From: Gammaproteobacteria bacterium
GTDB lineage: Bacteria; Pseudomonadota; Gammaproteobacteria; Poriferisulfidales; Poriferisulfidaceae
Direction of reading: 5' to 3'
Assembly: GCA_026713705.1 (NCBI GenBank)
Contig: JAPONY010000026.1
Location: forward strand, 1-46,352
Length of the DNA: 46,352 nt
The notes beneath the pieces were generated by a model that worked only from the letters and a program-made list of their open reading frames with translations, ran no database searches and was not told where the DNA came from. Positions within the stretch are counted from its first letter, which is position 1; each line of letters opens with the position of its first letter. Shown one piece after another: positions 16,589 through 24,278 of the stretch. Both the position numbers and the translations under genes were made by a program.

Positions 16589-17422
16589 GTGGCTACCGCA
16601 ACCGAAGGCAAGCGCCGCCGTCACGAGGAAGGAGAATCCGTCTTTGTCTCAATGACGGATTTGACGGTCTCATTCCTGTTCATCATCCTCATTCTTCTGG
16701 CATTTTTCGCGACCCAGTTCAAACCGGAAGACAATGTGACAGATCCGCTTGCTTCCTATCTGGAGGCGGCGTCTTCCATGCGTGCCGACCTTCTGGAAGG
16801 TTTGGCGGAGCGGATTCGCCAAAGGATTCCGGGAATTCGCGTGACGGTCGTCGCAGCTGATGGAGTAATCCGTTTTCGCGGCGATGACCTGTTCCAGTCT
16901 GGAGAGTGGCGTATCCGATCAGGCAGTACGGCAGAACGGGTGGCGCATGCGGTCGGCGATGCTTTGGCTGACACCCTGCCTTGTTACACGGTGGGGGATC
17001 AGGCAGATTTCGATGTAAGTTGCAACGAGGCTTTCGCGGTGATCGAGACAATCCAAATCGAGGGACATACTGACAATGTTCCTATCAGCGCGTTGCGCCG
17101 AAGTATGGAAAAGATGCTCGACAACCGCGACCTGTCTGCTCGCCGAGGTGCCGAGACCCTGCGCGCCACAACCGACCGTTACCGGCCTGACTTGATGGGA
17201 TTCCTCAACCTTCATGGACAATCTGTTCTGTCTTTTGCCGGCTACGGTGCCATGCGGCCTATAGAACCCGGGTCGACGCCAGAGGCTCGTGCTGCCAATC
17301 GCAGAATCGACGTCCGTTTTATCCTGCAAACGCCCCAGAATCTTCACCAGGTCAAAGAAATCAAGGAGCGGTTGACTCGGAACCGCCCATCCCTTCCAAC
17401 CGTCCAGGAACAAACACGATGA
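16589..17422 (+). CDS. zorB: Zorya system protein ZorB (MotB/OmpA-like stator)
   Basis: 277 residues, GTG start 6 bp after zorA. One N-terminal helix carries the proton-binding aspartate: SMTDLTVSFLFIILILLAFF, with Asp24. The C-terminal half is an OmpA-like peptidoglycan-binding domain: IEGHTDNVPI, then NRDLSARRGAETLRAT, SFAGYGAMRPI and AANRRIDVRFI. ZorB dimers anchor the motor to the cell wall and conduct protons. The stop overlaps the zorC start (ATGA), so translation of zorB and zorC is coupled. Confidence 0.9.
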   Translation: MATATEGKRRRHEEGESVFVSMTDLTVSFLFIILILLAFFATQFKPEDNVTDPLASYLEAASSMRADLLEGLAERIRQRIPGIRVTVVAADGVIRFRGDDLFQSGEWRIRSGSTAERVAHAVGDALADTLPCYTVGDQADFDVSCNEAFAVIETIQIEGHTDNVPISALRRSMEKMLDNRDLSARRGAETLRATTDRYRPDLMGFLNLHGQSVLSFAGYGAMRPIEPGSTPEARAANRRIDVRFILQTPQNLHQVKEIKERLTRNRPSLPTVQEQTR

Positions 17423-18762
17423 CCTTGCCGTTGTCAGAGAAGATAAGACGACCACATCCGCTTCGGCTGCCAGTGCTGCGCGAGCCGGACCGGGTCATCC
17501 GGGAGGCGGAGCGGATTCGCCGCCGCTGGCCGGATGCAGGAGCCGAGGATCCTGATGCCGACCCAGAAGCACTGGCCATCGAAATGGATCGTAGGCGCAG
17601 GAGTAACGAGTGGCAGGGGTTTTACTGGATGGATGCGACGCGCACCGCGGTTGCATTCTTGGGAAGCCGTTTATGGGGAGAGATTCGTTTCTCGGAATTG
17701 TTTGAGTTTTTGCTACACCAGGTTGGTGCGGACGGCAACCTTGTCTATACGCATGCGGTTTTCCGCAAATACCTTGAGACTTTCGATTCCAGGTCCGACC
17801 GGAGCCGGAAATTGGCAAGTGTGCTGAAAAGGAACTGGAAGAAAGGAGAATTATCGGTTGGGCAGTGGGTTGAGGATTTGTGCATTTTCGAGCCGCACCA
17901 TGCTCCGGGAGAGGTTGCAAAATATATGGCCAGTCAGGGCGAGCCTTTTCAGGCTTTACGCCAATCCGGCGTGGAATCTCCTCATGGGGAGGGCCTTATG
18001 CAGGAGGCGCACCTACGTTTCGTTGAAGCACTGGAGCCGTGCCTCCACAGAGGCGAATCCGAATCTGTTGAAAAAATGCTTGGCTGGCTCAAGCCTATGG
18101 ACGCCAAACATCCATTGCAGGGAGTCGGGGCTGGCAAGGCGATGGATGCCCTGTTGTCGGCTTGGGTGCAGCACGACCCTCCTCCCTCGATAAAGGAGAT
18201 CATTAAATCTCGCCTTGTCGATGCCTATGGCGACCCGCGCATCAATCCCGCGGGGGCGTGGTCATCGTGCTCGGAGGAGGCTAGGCGTGTGATGATGAAA
18301 TGGATGATTGGGGCTACGATCAAGATGTTTTTCGATATTGTCACGGAAGCGGAAAGATCGCATATGTGGCGCAACCGAAAGGGTCTCTGGATAGACCTTT
18401 ACGAGGAAGACCGTATTACGGAAGCGTGGTTTGCCCTGAGTGCATCCGGCATGGCTATTGCACAGCGTTTGGCCCGTGAATCGGAAAGTGCTACCTTACA
18501 GTGCGCGACGAACCAGTCCCGGGACGGTCAAGATCGCCGCAAATGTTTGTTGATTATGAAGGTGGATGGCCGATGGGTTGTCGAAGGGTCTCATAGTTTC
18601 AAGACACACATCTTTCCTCGCGGCGACAATTCCCCGGTTACTCCGTATGAGGATTCCTACACTTGTGAGCAATTCAGGAGTTACAGGGGGCCTCACGAAC
18701 CTCTCCGTTTCGTCCATCACAGCAACTGGAGGAATAAGGTGTTGGGCGAACTCTCGCGATGA
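17419..18762 (+). CDS. zorC: Zorya system cytoplasmic protein ZorC (EH-signature type)
   Basis: 447 residues between zorB and zorD, overlapping each by 4 nt. In the type I Zorya system this slot holds ZorC, a DNA-binding protein with an EH-signature domain. The C-terminal half contains candidate family residues: EAERSHMWRNRKGLWIDLY, VVEGSHSFK with an E and an H close together, and CEQFRSYRGPHEPLRFVHH. No enzyme motif is seen. The identification rests on position, size and these residues; sequence conservation in ZorC is modest. Confidence 0.8.
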   Translation: MTLPLSEKIRRPHPLRLPVLREPDRVIREAERIRRRWPDAGAEDPDADPEALAIEMDRRRRSNEWQGFYWMDATRTAVAFLGSRLWGEIRFSELFEFLLHQVGADGNLVYTHAVFRKYLETFDSRSDRSRKLASVLKRNWKKGELSVGQWVEDLCIFEPHHAPGEVAKYMASQGEPFQALRQSGVESPHGEGLMQEAHLRFVEALEPCLHRGESESVEKMLGWLKPMDAKHPLQGVGAGKAMDALLSAWVQHDPPPSIKEIIKSRLVDAYGDPRINPAGAWSSCSEEARRVMMKWMIGATIKMFFDIVTEAERSHMWRNRKGLWIDLYEEDRITEAWFALSASGMAIAQRLARESESATLQCATNQSRDGQDRRKCLLIMKVDGRWVVEGSHSFKTHIFPRGDNSPVTPYEDSYTCEQFRSYRGPHEPLRFVHHSNWRNKVLGELSR

Positions 18763-21700
18763 CGAGCATCAAACACACCCGCACTGAAGAGGCTGTCGTT
18801 TTTACTGCAGAAGCGGCAGATCCGGGTTTTTTGCATCGCTTATTCGGCGGCACGAAACAGATTGAGAATATCGACGATTGGGTGGCTGGCGACGTGGCTC
18901 GCTGCGATGCGCTTGGCACGTTGCGCATGTACGGTGAAGCCAACCCCGGCGAAGTACGGTTTGAAGACGAACGGCTTGTTGCAAGTCATGCAGCTATCGC
19001 AGCCCTTCGTACCAGCCAGGCACGTTCTCTGGGTCTTCCTGCTCGTCCGCCTTTTGCGTTTTCCGCTGACGCCAGCGGAGTCATTGGTTCGCCTAACTTC
19101 AAGTTGGTCACACGCTGGCTGGACGCAGGGCGACCGGTTCCCGCGCATCGAAGCGGTACCTTCTTGGAGACCTCGCAAGGAGAATTCCTAATCCCGGAAC
19201 CGCTCTACTCCGCCGTTGAGTTGTCTGAACGCTTTGACGCAGGCAAGGTGGATTTGCCGGAGCATTGGGCGGTCCTTTCCCACTTCCGCAATCTGCTGGA
19301 ACCAAGTATCGACAGTGACAGCAGCCCGATTGAATTGAGTCGGTTTTTGCAGGGCTTGCGAATCTACACGGGCGTGGCCTTGTCGCTTGCCCTTGATGAG
19401 GTTGATGGAGAAATTGGCTTCGAGCCGATACTGTTCGATTCGGAAGCATCCAGAAAAGCGTTGGACGAAGGTTTGCCGCTCACCGAACGCGATGGAATGC
19501 TTCCGGAAGATCTTCTCCACGCGTTCCAGAAAGATCCAGCAACAGGCTTCCGGGCCTTTGATGCGGCGAAGCGCAGTTATTTACTTGGGCAAAACACTTA
19601 TCTGGTTGTCGACGATGATATCGAAGTGGCTCTTCGAGTGGTCCGCGAGAAGCAAAGGGCGGGTCCAGAAGAGCGCCGGGCCTTTGCCGCTAACCCACGT
19701 GCGGCGATTACTGACCGCCTGATTCAGGAAGCATCGGAAGATATGGGTGCGCAGAATCAGGAATCTGCTGCCGTTCGCGAAGAGGAGATCGAAGCCCGCG
19801 TGGCATCTTTGTTTGTCGAGACGCCGGAATATGCTGACCGGGCCATAGGGATAGGCGTATGGGAAAAGCCGGAGCTGGATTTTCTGCCGTATGCTCCTAG
19901 CGTGTGGTTGCCGGAGACTTTTGCGCTGAACCTTGACGGCATCTGGGTTGAATTGGATCAGGATTCGGTACAGGTATTGAGGGAGGAAGTCACTCAGGCA
20001 ATTGATGCGTCGCAGCCTGAAGTTAAGTATCGGGGGCAATGCATCTCGGCAACGGAAGAAGTGCGCCAAACATTGGCAGGCGTTATTGGGAAGGAAGATC
20101 CGAAGGCCACAGTGGAAGAGGAAGGCGAGTCAGATACATCCGACGATGATAATAAGGACATACTTGAAAAGCCAGATAAGACCGTGGTGGTGGTCCATCA
20201 GAATTATGTCGAAGAAAACTGGCGCCCCGAAATACCCTCGAGGGAAGTACGCATTCATCTCGAACCGCCATCCAAAATCAGCACAGAACTGTTAGGCCAC
20301 CAGAAGAAAGCCCTCAAGTGGCAGGTTGAGGCGTGGCGAGCAGGTCTTCCTGGCGTACTCAACGCGGATGATCAGGGTCTCGGTAAAACGCTTCAAACGC
20401 TCGCTTTCCTTGCTTGGCTGCAAACCAATATGGCCGAAAGTTCGCACGACCGTCGCAAACCGGTTCTTGTCGTCGCGCCGAAGGGATTGCTTCGCACTTG
20501 GGAGAGTGAGGAAGAGGCCCATTTGAAAGGAACTCGATTGGGTGCACAAATCAAGGCGTATGGACATGATCTGAAAAACTTGCGCAAACCCGGTCTCACT
20601 GGTAAGGATACGGACGATGGCGTGCCGCGGCTCGACTTTGGAAATCTGCGGTTATCCATCTTGAAAGGAAAAGGACACCAGAACTGGGTGCTGACTACGT
20701 ATGAGACGCTGGCGAACTACCAGCACAGTTTCAGGCAGATTGACTTTTCTGTCGTCGTGTTTGACGAAATACAGAAGATCAAGAATGTTGCGACTCTGGC
20801 ATCGCTTGCGGCACGCGGGATCAAGGCTGATTTTAGGGTCGGCCTCACTGGGACGCCCATCGAGAATCATGTTGCCGACCTCTGGGCCATCATGGATGCA
20901 GTGGCTCCAGGCCGTCTTCGCTCAATGAAGGAGTTTGTCGAACGGTACAGGATTGTTACCGAGGAAGGGATGGATGAGTTGCATGGACGCCTCTTCAAGG
21001 AGGTGGAAAGCAACGGGGAGCGCTATCCGCCGATTGCGCAACGGAGGTTCAAGGAAGTCGAGATTGAATGCCTGCCCAGAAAAGACTATCGCGTACATCC
21101 GCTGACGATGCCAGATAGTCAGGCATCGGCCTATGAGGCCGCGCGGCAGCATCTGGTTGATGGAGGACGGGGGTCCGGACTCAGGTTGCTGCACCACATC
21201 CGTTCGGTTTCGCTCCATCCCGAGCCGCCGGAAACAGCGACAAGCGTGGATGACTACTTTGTGCACTCGGCACGCTTCCTGTCTATGCGAAATATTCTGA
21301 GGCGCATTCATGCAAACAGGGAACGGGCATTGATTTTTACGGAAGATCGGCGGGTGCAGGCATTTATAGCGCAATGGGCCAGATCCAAGTTCGGTCTCGC
21401 TGATGTTCCGATCATCAACGGTGCTACTTCGATTGTTAGACGTCAGCAGTACGTGAACCGCTTCCAGGAACACGTTGAAAACGACCGAGGCTTCGATATC
21501 ATGATTCTGTCGCCGCGAGCAGCAGGCGTGGGCTTGACGCTGACGGCGGCGACTCATGTGATTCATTTAAGTCGTTGGTGGAACCCCGCGGTTGAGGAGC
21601 AGTGCAATGATCGGATATACCGCATCGGCCAAAAAAGCGATGTGACTGTGCATCTGCCGCTCGCGATCCATCCGACCTATCAGGAAATCTCGTTCGATTG

Positions 21701-22211
21701 CGTACTGAATAATCTGATGCGGAGGAAAACTTCGTTAGCCCGTGCGGCTCTTTGGCCTCCGACCAACAGCGATTTTGATGTCGGTATGCTAATAGCTGGA
21801 ATTAATGGTGCGGAACCGATTAACCTGCCGGATGTCGATGGGCTTGACTGGGCAGGTTTTGAAGACTGGATCATGGAACGGGCTCGCGAAAGCGGGGATT
21901 GGATGGTTTCGGAGACGCCGCGTTCTGGAGATGGAGGTGCTGATGCCGTGCTGAGGCATTGCCGCCGACGCAACACGGCTGCATTGATTCAGGCAAAGCA
22001 CACTTCCGATCGTTCCCGCCTGATTAATGATGCGGCGGTTCGAGAAGTGGTTCACGCGGCGAAACGGTACGATGTAGAAAATCCGCAACTGGTCGTCATC
22101 ACCAATGCACGTGGTTTTACTCGTAAGGCTCAGGATGCGGCGCTGGAGCATTTCGTCACGCTCCTTGACCGCGACCGGCTTGCACTTTGGCCAAACCATG
22201 TGCTTGGCTGA
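18759..22211 (+). CDS. zorD: Zorya system helicase-nuclease ZorD (SNF2 plus Mrr-like domain)
   Basis: 1150 residues. After a long N-terminal region comes an SNF2 helicase: motif I DQGLGKTLQT (about residue 537), motif II VFDEIQKIKN (about 668; DEIQ rather than DEAH), motif III LTGTPIENH, and motifs V-VI SPRAAGVGLTLTAATHV and QCNDRIYRIGQK (about 947). The last 120 residues form an Mrr-type nuclease domain: SGDGGADAVLRH (about 1055) and IQAKHT (about 1076), followed by VREVVHAAKRY and LVVITNARGFT. ZorD degrades phage DNA once the motor fires. The start overlaps the zorC stop (ATGA). All motifs look intact. Confidence 0.9.
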   Translation: MTSIKHTRTEEAVVFTAEAADPGFLHRLFGGTKQIENIDDWVAGDVARCDALGTLRMYGEANPGEVRFEDERLVASHAAIAALRTSQARSLGLPARPPFAFSADASGVIGSPNFKLVTRWLDAGRPVPAHRSGTFLETSQGEFLIPEPLYSAVELSERFDAGKVDLPEHWAVLSHFRNLLEPSIDSDSSPIELSRFLQGLRIYTGVALSLALDEVDGEIGFEPILFDSEASRKALDEGLPLTERDGMLPEDLLHAFQKDPATGFRAFDAAKRSYLLGQNTYLVVDDDIEVALRVVREKQRAGPEERRAFAANPRAAITDRLIQEASEDMGAQNQESAAVREEEIEARVASLFVETPEYADRAIGIGVWEKPELDFLPYAPSVWLPETFALNLDGIWVELDQDSVQVLREEVTQAIDASQPEVKYRGQCISATEEVRQTLAGVIGKEDPKATVEEEGESDTSDDDNKDILEKPDKTVVVVHQNYVEENWRPEIPSREVRIHLEPPSKISTELLGHQKKALKWQVEAWRAGLPGVLNADDQGLGKTLQTLAFLAWLQTNMAESSHDRRKPVLVVAPKGLLRTWESEEEAHLKGTRLGAQIKAYGHDLKNLRKPGLTGKDTDDGVPRLDFGNLRLSILKGKGHQNWVLTTYETLANYQHSFRQIDFSVVVFDEIQKIKNVATLASLAARGIKADFRVGLTGTPIENHVADLWAIMDAVAPGRLRSMKEFVERYRIVTEEGMDELHGRLFKEVESNGERYPPIAQRRFKEVEIECLPRKDYRVHPLTMPDSQASAYEAARQHLVDGGRGSGLRLLHHIRSVSLHPEPPETATSVDDYFVHSARFLSMRNILRRIHANRERALIFTEDRRVQAFIAQWARSKFGLADVPIINGATSIVRRQQYVNRFQEHVENDRGFDIMILSPRAAGVGLTLTAATHVIHLSRWWNPAVEEQCNDRIYRIGQKSDVTVHLPLAIHPTYQEISFDCVLNNLMRRKTSLARAALWPPTNSDFDVGMLIAGINGAEPINLPDVDGLDWAGFEDWIMERARESGDWMVSETPRSGDGGADAVLRHCRRRNTAALIQAKHTSDRSRLINDAAVREVVHAAKRYDVENPQLVVITNARGFTRKAQDAALEHFVTLLDRDRLALWPNHVLG

Positions 22212-22257
22212 AGTTGGCCATTAATGCCCGAAAAACACAGCGCACGAGATTAACACT

Positions 22258-22548
22258 ATGAAGAGACGAACTCCCGGCAAACAGACCAAACGGCAAGAAG
22301 CGGAGATTGCCGCACTCTCGGTCCTTGCCGATGAAGAAATTGATACGAGTGATATTCCCGAGATTCTGGATTGGTCTGGTGCCAAGCGCGGTTTGTTGTA
22401 CCGGTCGGTGAAGCAGGAGACCACGCTGAGGCTGGATGCCGACGTCGTTGCGTGGTTCAAGGCAAATGCCCCTGGTGGACGGGGCTACCAAACCCAGATT
22501 AATCGCGTGCTTCGCGAGTATGTCAAGCGGGCCCTGAGTCAGAAATAA
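22258..22548 (+). CDS. BrnA-family antitoxin-like protein, without BrnT partner
   Basis: 96 residues with the BrnA-type pattern: a basic N-terminus, then DTSDIPEILDWSGAKRGLLYR, VKQETTLRLDADVVAWFKA and a ribbon-helix-helix-like end GYQTQINRVLREYVKRAL. BrnA proteins are DNA-binding antitoxins normally preceded by the BrnT toxin gene; here the gene upstream is zorD and no BrnT-like frame is visible. It starts 46 bp after zorD on the same strand and may be co-transcribed with it. It could be a leftover antitoxin or a regulator serving the island. Confidence 0.7.
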   Translation: MKRRTPGKQTKRQEAEIAALSVLADEEIDTSDIPEILDWSGAKRGLLYRSVKQETTLRLDADVVAWFKANAPGGRGYQTQINRVLREYVKRALSQK

Positions 22549-22622
22549 TACCGGAATCCGGCTGGCGCTTCACAAATTCTCGATGCGTGCAGCAAGATCC
22601 ATCCCTTTCATCCAAAAGGTCG

Positions 22623-22641
22623 TTTCAACGCACCGTTGAAA
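22623..22641. terminator. Inverted repeat between convergent BrnA-like gene and right AbiEii
   Basis: TTTCAACG (22623-22630) and CGTTGAAA (22634-22641) are perfect 8-bp arms with a 3-nt loop, in the 147-bp gap where transcription from both sides meets. No long T-run follows, so a terminator is only suggested by position and shape. Confidence 0.35.
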
Positions 22642-22695
22642 ACGCCATTAACAGTGAAATCCATCCGAATCAGGAAAGGCTCCTGCTTGATGGCT

Positions 22696-23619
22696 TCACA
22701 TCTGGAATTCTTCCCCGGGCCGAACTTCGTAGAGCCGCTTTTGCTTCAACTCCTTGAATAGCCCGACCACGGTCTGGGTCAGGAACCCTTCGAATTTTTT
22801 CTTGCCGAGCGTCCGGTCGTAGATGTCCGATGGCAGGAAGCGTTTCATTTCATTTTTGAATTCCACCCCCGCGACAATGCCGGGCAGCCTTTCCATCATG
22901 TCGTCCAGTGCGTCCGAGTTGCCGGACAACCGATAGTCTTCCATTTTCCGTTGCGCCAGGCCTGGCCGCACGGTCGCGCCCTGCTGCTTGAGCCACCCCA
23001 GGTCCCACACATCCCGGTGCCGGACATACTTATGCGTCGCCGGGAGCGAGATCAACTTGTCCGCCATGATTTCATCAAGCGTTTCGGTAAAGATGAGCGT
23101 GTCGTCATAGCCGTCCGGGAGGAACGCGTAGTTCGCCAGCAACGGGACAGCTTCCTTCGTATAGGCGGGGACATTGGCCACCTCGATCTTGATGCGTTGC
23201 CGGGGCATGCCCCTGCGTCGTGGCGCGGTAATGACGGCGACCTGCCATTTGCGGACGCTCAGCCCGGTGTATTCCGGCTCCTTTTCCAGTTCGGAGGGCT
23301 CCTTGACCCTGACCTCTAGACCATATCTCGAACCGATGTACCCTTCGATACAGTCTTTCATTCTGGCAAGCACAGCCGACGAGAAATCCCGGCCTCCGGC
23401 GAAGTCGAGATCCTCGCTGAAGCGGTTTCCACCGCGGCACAGCCGCAACGATGTGCCGCCCTGAAAAACGAGATTGTCCAGCAGGTTTTCTCGTTCCAGG
23501 CAAAACAGAATGTCGTAGTGAAGCAGTTCCTTTTCGATCACTGGGCGCATGTTCGCGACGCTCGCGTCCTGCATGACGCGGCCGACCAGTTGGGAGAAGT
23601 CTTCCCTAGTGATCTTCAT
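22696..23619 (-). CDS. AbiEii-family nucleotidyltransferase toxin, right module
   Basis: 307 residues with the AbiEii nucleotidyltransferase core: LVFQGGTSLRLC (Gly54-Thr56), NRFSEDLDFAGG (Asp70, Asp72), then IKIEVANVP and the block ETLDEIMADKLISL with RDVWDLGWL. It overlaps the end of the AbiEi-type antitoxin gene by 14 nt. It is only distantly similar to the left toxin (different length and flanking sequence), so the two modules are not a recent duplication. It lies convergent to the Zorya operon. Confidence 0.85.
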   Translation of the reverse strand: MKITREDFSQLVGRVMQDASVANMRPVIEKELLHYDILFCLERENLLDNLVFQGGTSLRLCRGGNRFSEDLDFAGGRDFSSAVLARMKDCIEGYIGSRYGLEVRVKEPSELEKEPEYTGLSVRKWQVAVITAPRRRGMPRQRIKIEVANVPAYTKEAVPLLANYAFLPDGYDDTLIFTETLDEIMADKLISLPATHKYVRHRDVWDLGWLKQQGATVRPGLAQRKMEDYRLSGNSDALDDMMERLPGIVAGVEFKNEMKRFLPSDIYDRTLGKKKFEGFLTQTVVGLFKELKQKRLYEVRPGEEFQM

Positions 23620-24145
23620 CGATCATTTCTTCTTGAATCAGGTGCGTATTGCGGCCGACCCGCCTCAGGTCCCTGCAGGCGGCGGGCGGGCTGGCCATTC
23701 TCAGTGGCCTGCCTACGGTTCGGATGTTGTCGAGGATGCTGCCGACGGCGCGTGCCGTGTGGGTGAACTCGATGACGCCAAAAGGTGTCTTGTACTCGCC
23801 TTTGCGGCCGGTGGTCATGACGGTCAGCCGGTCCATCGGGACCTGCGAGATGACTCCGTACTCGGAAAGCGCCGATTCCAGGCTGATGTAGTTGTACTCG
23901 CCCCGTCGAATGGTTCTGGCGATCTGCTCCAACGTGTCGCCGCCGATGTTTCTCGACAGTGCGTAGACATAGATGCGTTTGGCGACGCGCAGCAGGATAT
24001 CCTTCGATACAAGGCGGTCGAGGCCGGCCTGAAGGGTGCGCCGACTGTCCTCATGAAACACTTTGGCCAGGTCGGCGTGGGCATAGACATAGTGTCCGCG
24101 CGCATCAAACGCCGACAGACGTTGAATCGCAATAGTCTGGTTCAT
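23606..24145 (-). CDS. AbiEi-family antitoxin, right module
   Basis: 179 residues from ATG 24145 (MNQTIAIQRLSAFD), which has AGGG six bases upstream; the frame is open to ATG 24166, which would leave almost no leader after the promoter. An N-terminal winged-helix region (ADLAKVFHEDSRRTLQAGLDRLVSKDILLRVAKRIYVY) is followed by the AbiEi-type block YNYISLESALSEYGVISQ and FGVIEFTHTAR. It is shorter than the left AbiEi, resembling the compact class of this family. It likely represses its own promoter, which contains a perfect palindrome. Confidence 0.82.
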   Translation of the reverse strand: MNQTIAIQRLSAFDARGHYVYAHADLAKVFHEDSRRTLQAGLDRLVSKDILLRVAKRIYVYALSRNIGGDTLEQIARTIRRGEYNYISLESALSEYGVISQVPMDRLTVMTTGRKGEYKTPFGVIEFTHTARAVGSILDNIRTVGRPLRMASPPAACRDLRRVGRNTHLIQEEMIDEDH

Positions 24146-24168
24146 CAGAAACCCTATAAGTAACATAT

Positions 24169-24198
24169 AAAACTATTTTTATATAGTTTTAGTGTCAA
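24169..24198 (-). promoter_or_regulatory. Promoter with palindromic operator, right AbiE module
   Basis: On the minus strand a perfect -35 TTGACA (24198-24193) is followed after 17 bp by TAGTTT (24175-24170). The spacer and -10 are covered by an inverted repeat, AAAACTAT (24169-24176) and ATAGTTTT (24183-24190), with a 6-bp centre. This places a dimeric repressor site exactly over the promoter. The region is extremely AT-rich. Confidence 0.6.
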
Positions 24199-24278
24199 TA
24201 TAATAGCACAGGCATCCGAATATTCTAGTGCCGCCAAAAACGCGCCCTGACTTTTGGTTGCTCAGGATGCGATCTCTT

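Larger units (their letters stand above)
12827..24278. mobile_element. Defence island (AbiE, Zorya I, BrnA-like, AbiE) inserted between folC and the SPOR gene
   Basis: In many gammaproteobacteria accD-folC-dedD-cvpA-purF is one operon. Here folC ends at 24279 and the SPOR gene begins at 12826, both on the minus strand, with about 11.4 kb of accessory genes between, most of them on the other strand. The Zorya genes are visibly less GC-rich than the flanking core genes. No integrase, transposase or clear direct repeats were seen at the edges, so the means of entry is unknown. The boundaries given are simply the ends of the core genes. Confidence 0.7.

Noticed and set aside
12827-24278. Search for direct repeats or an integrase at the island edges
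   Set aside because: No convincing pair of repeats was found by eye and no recombinase gene is present.
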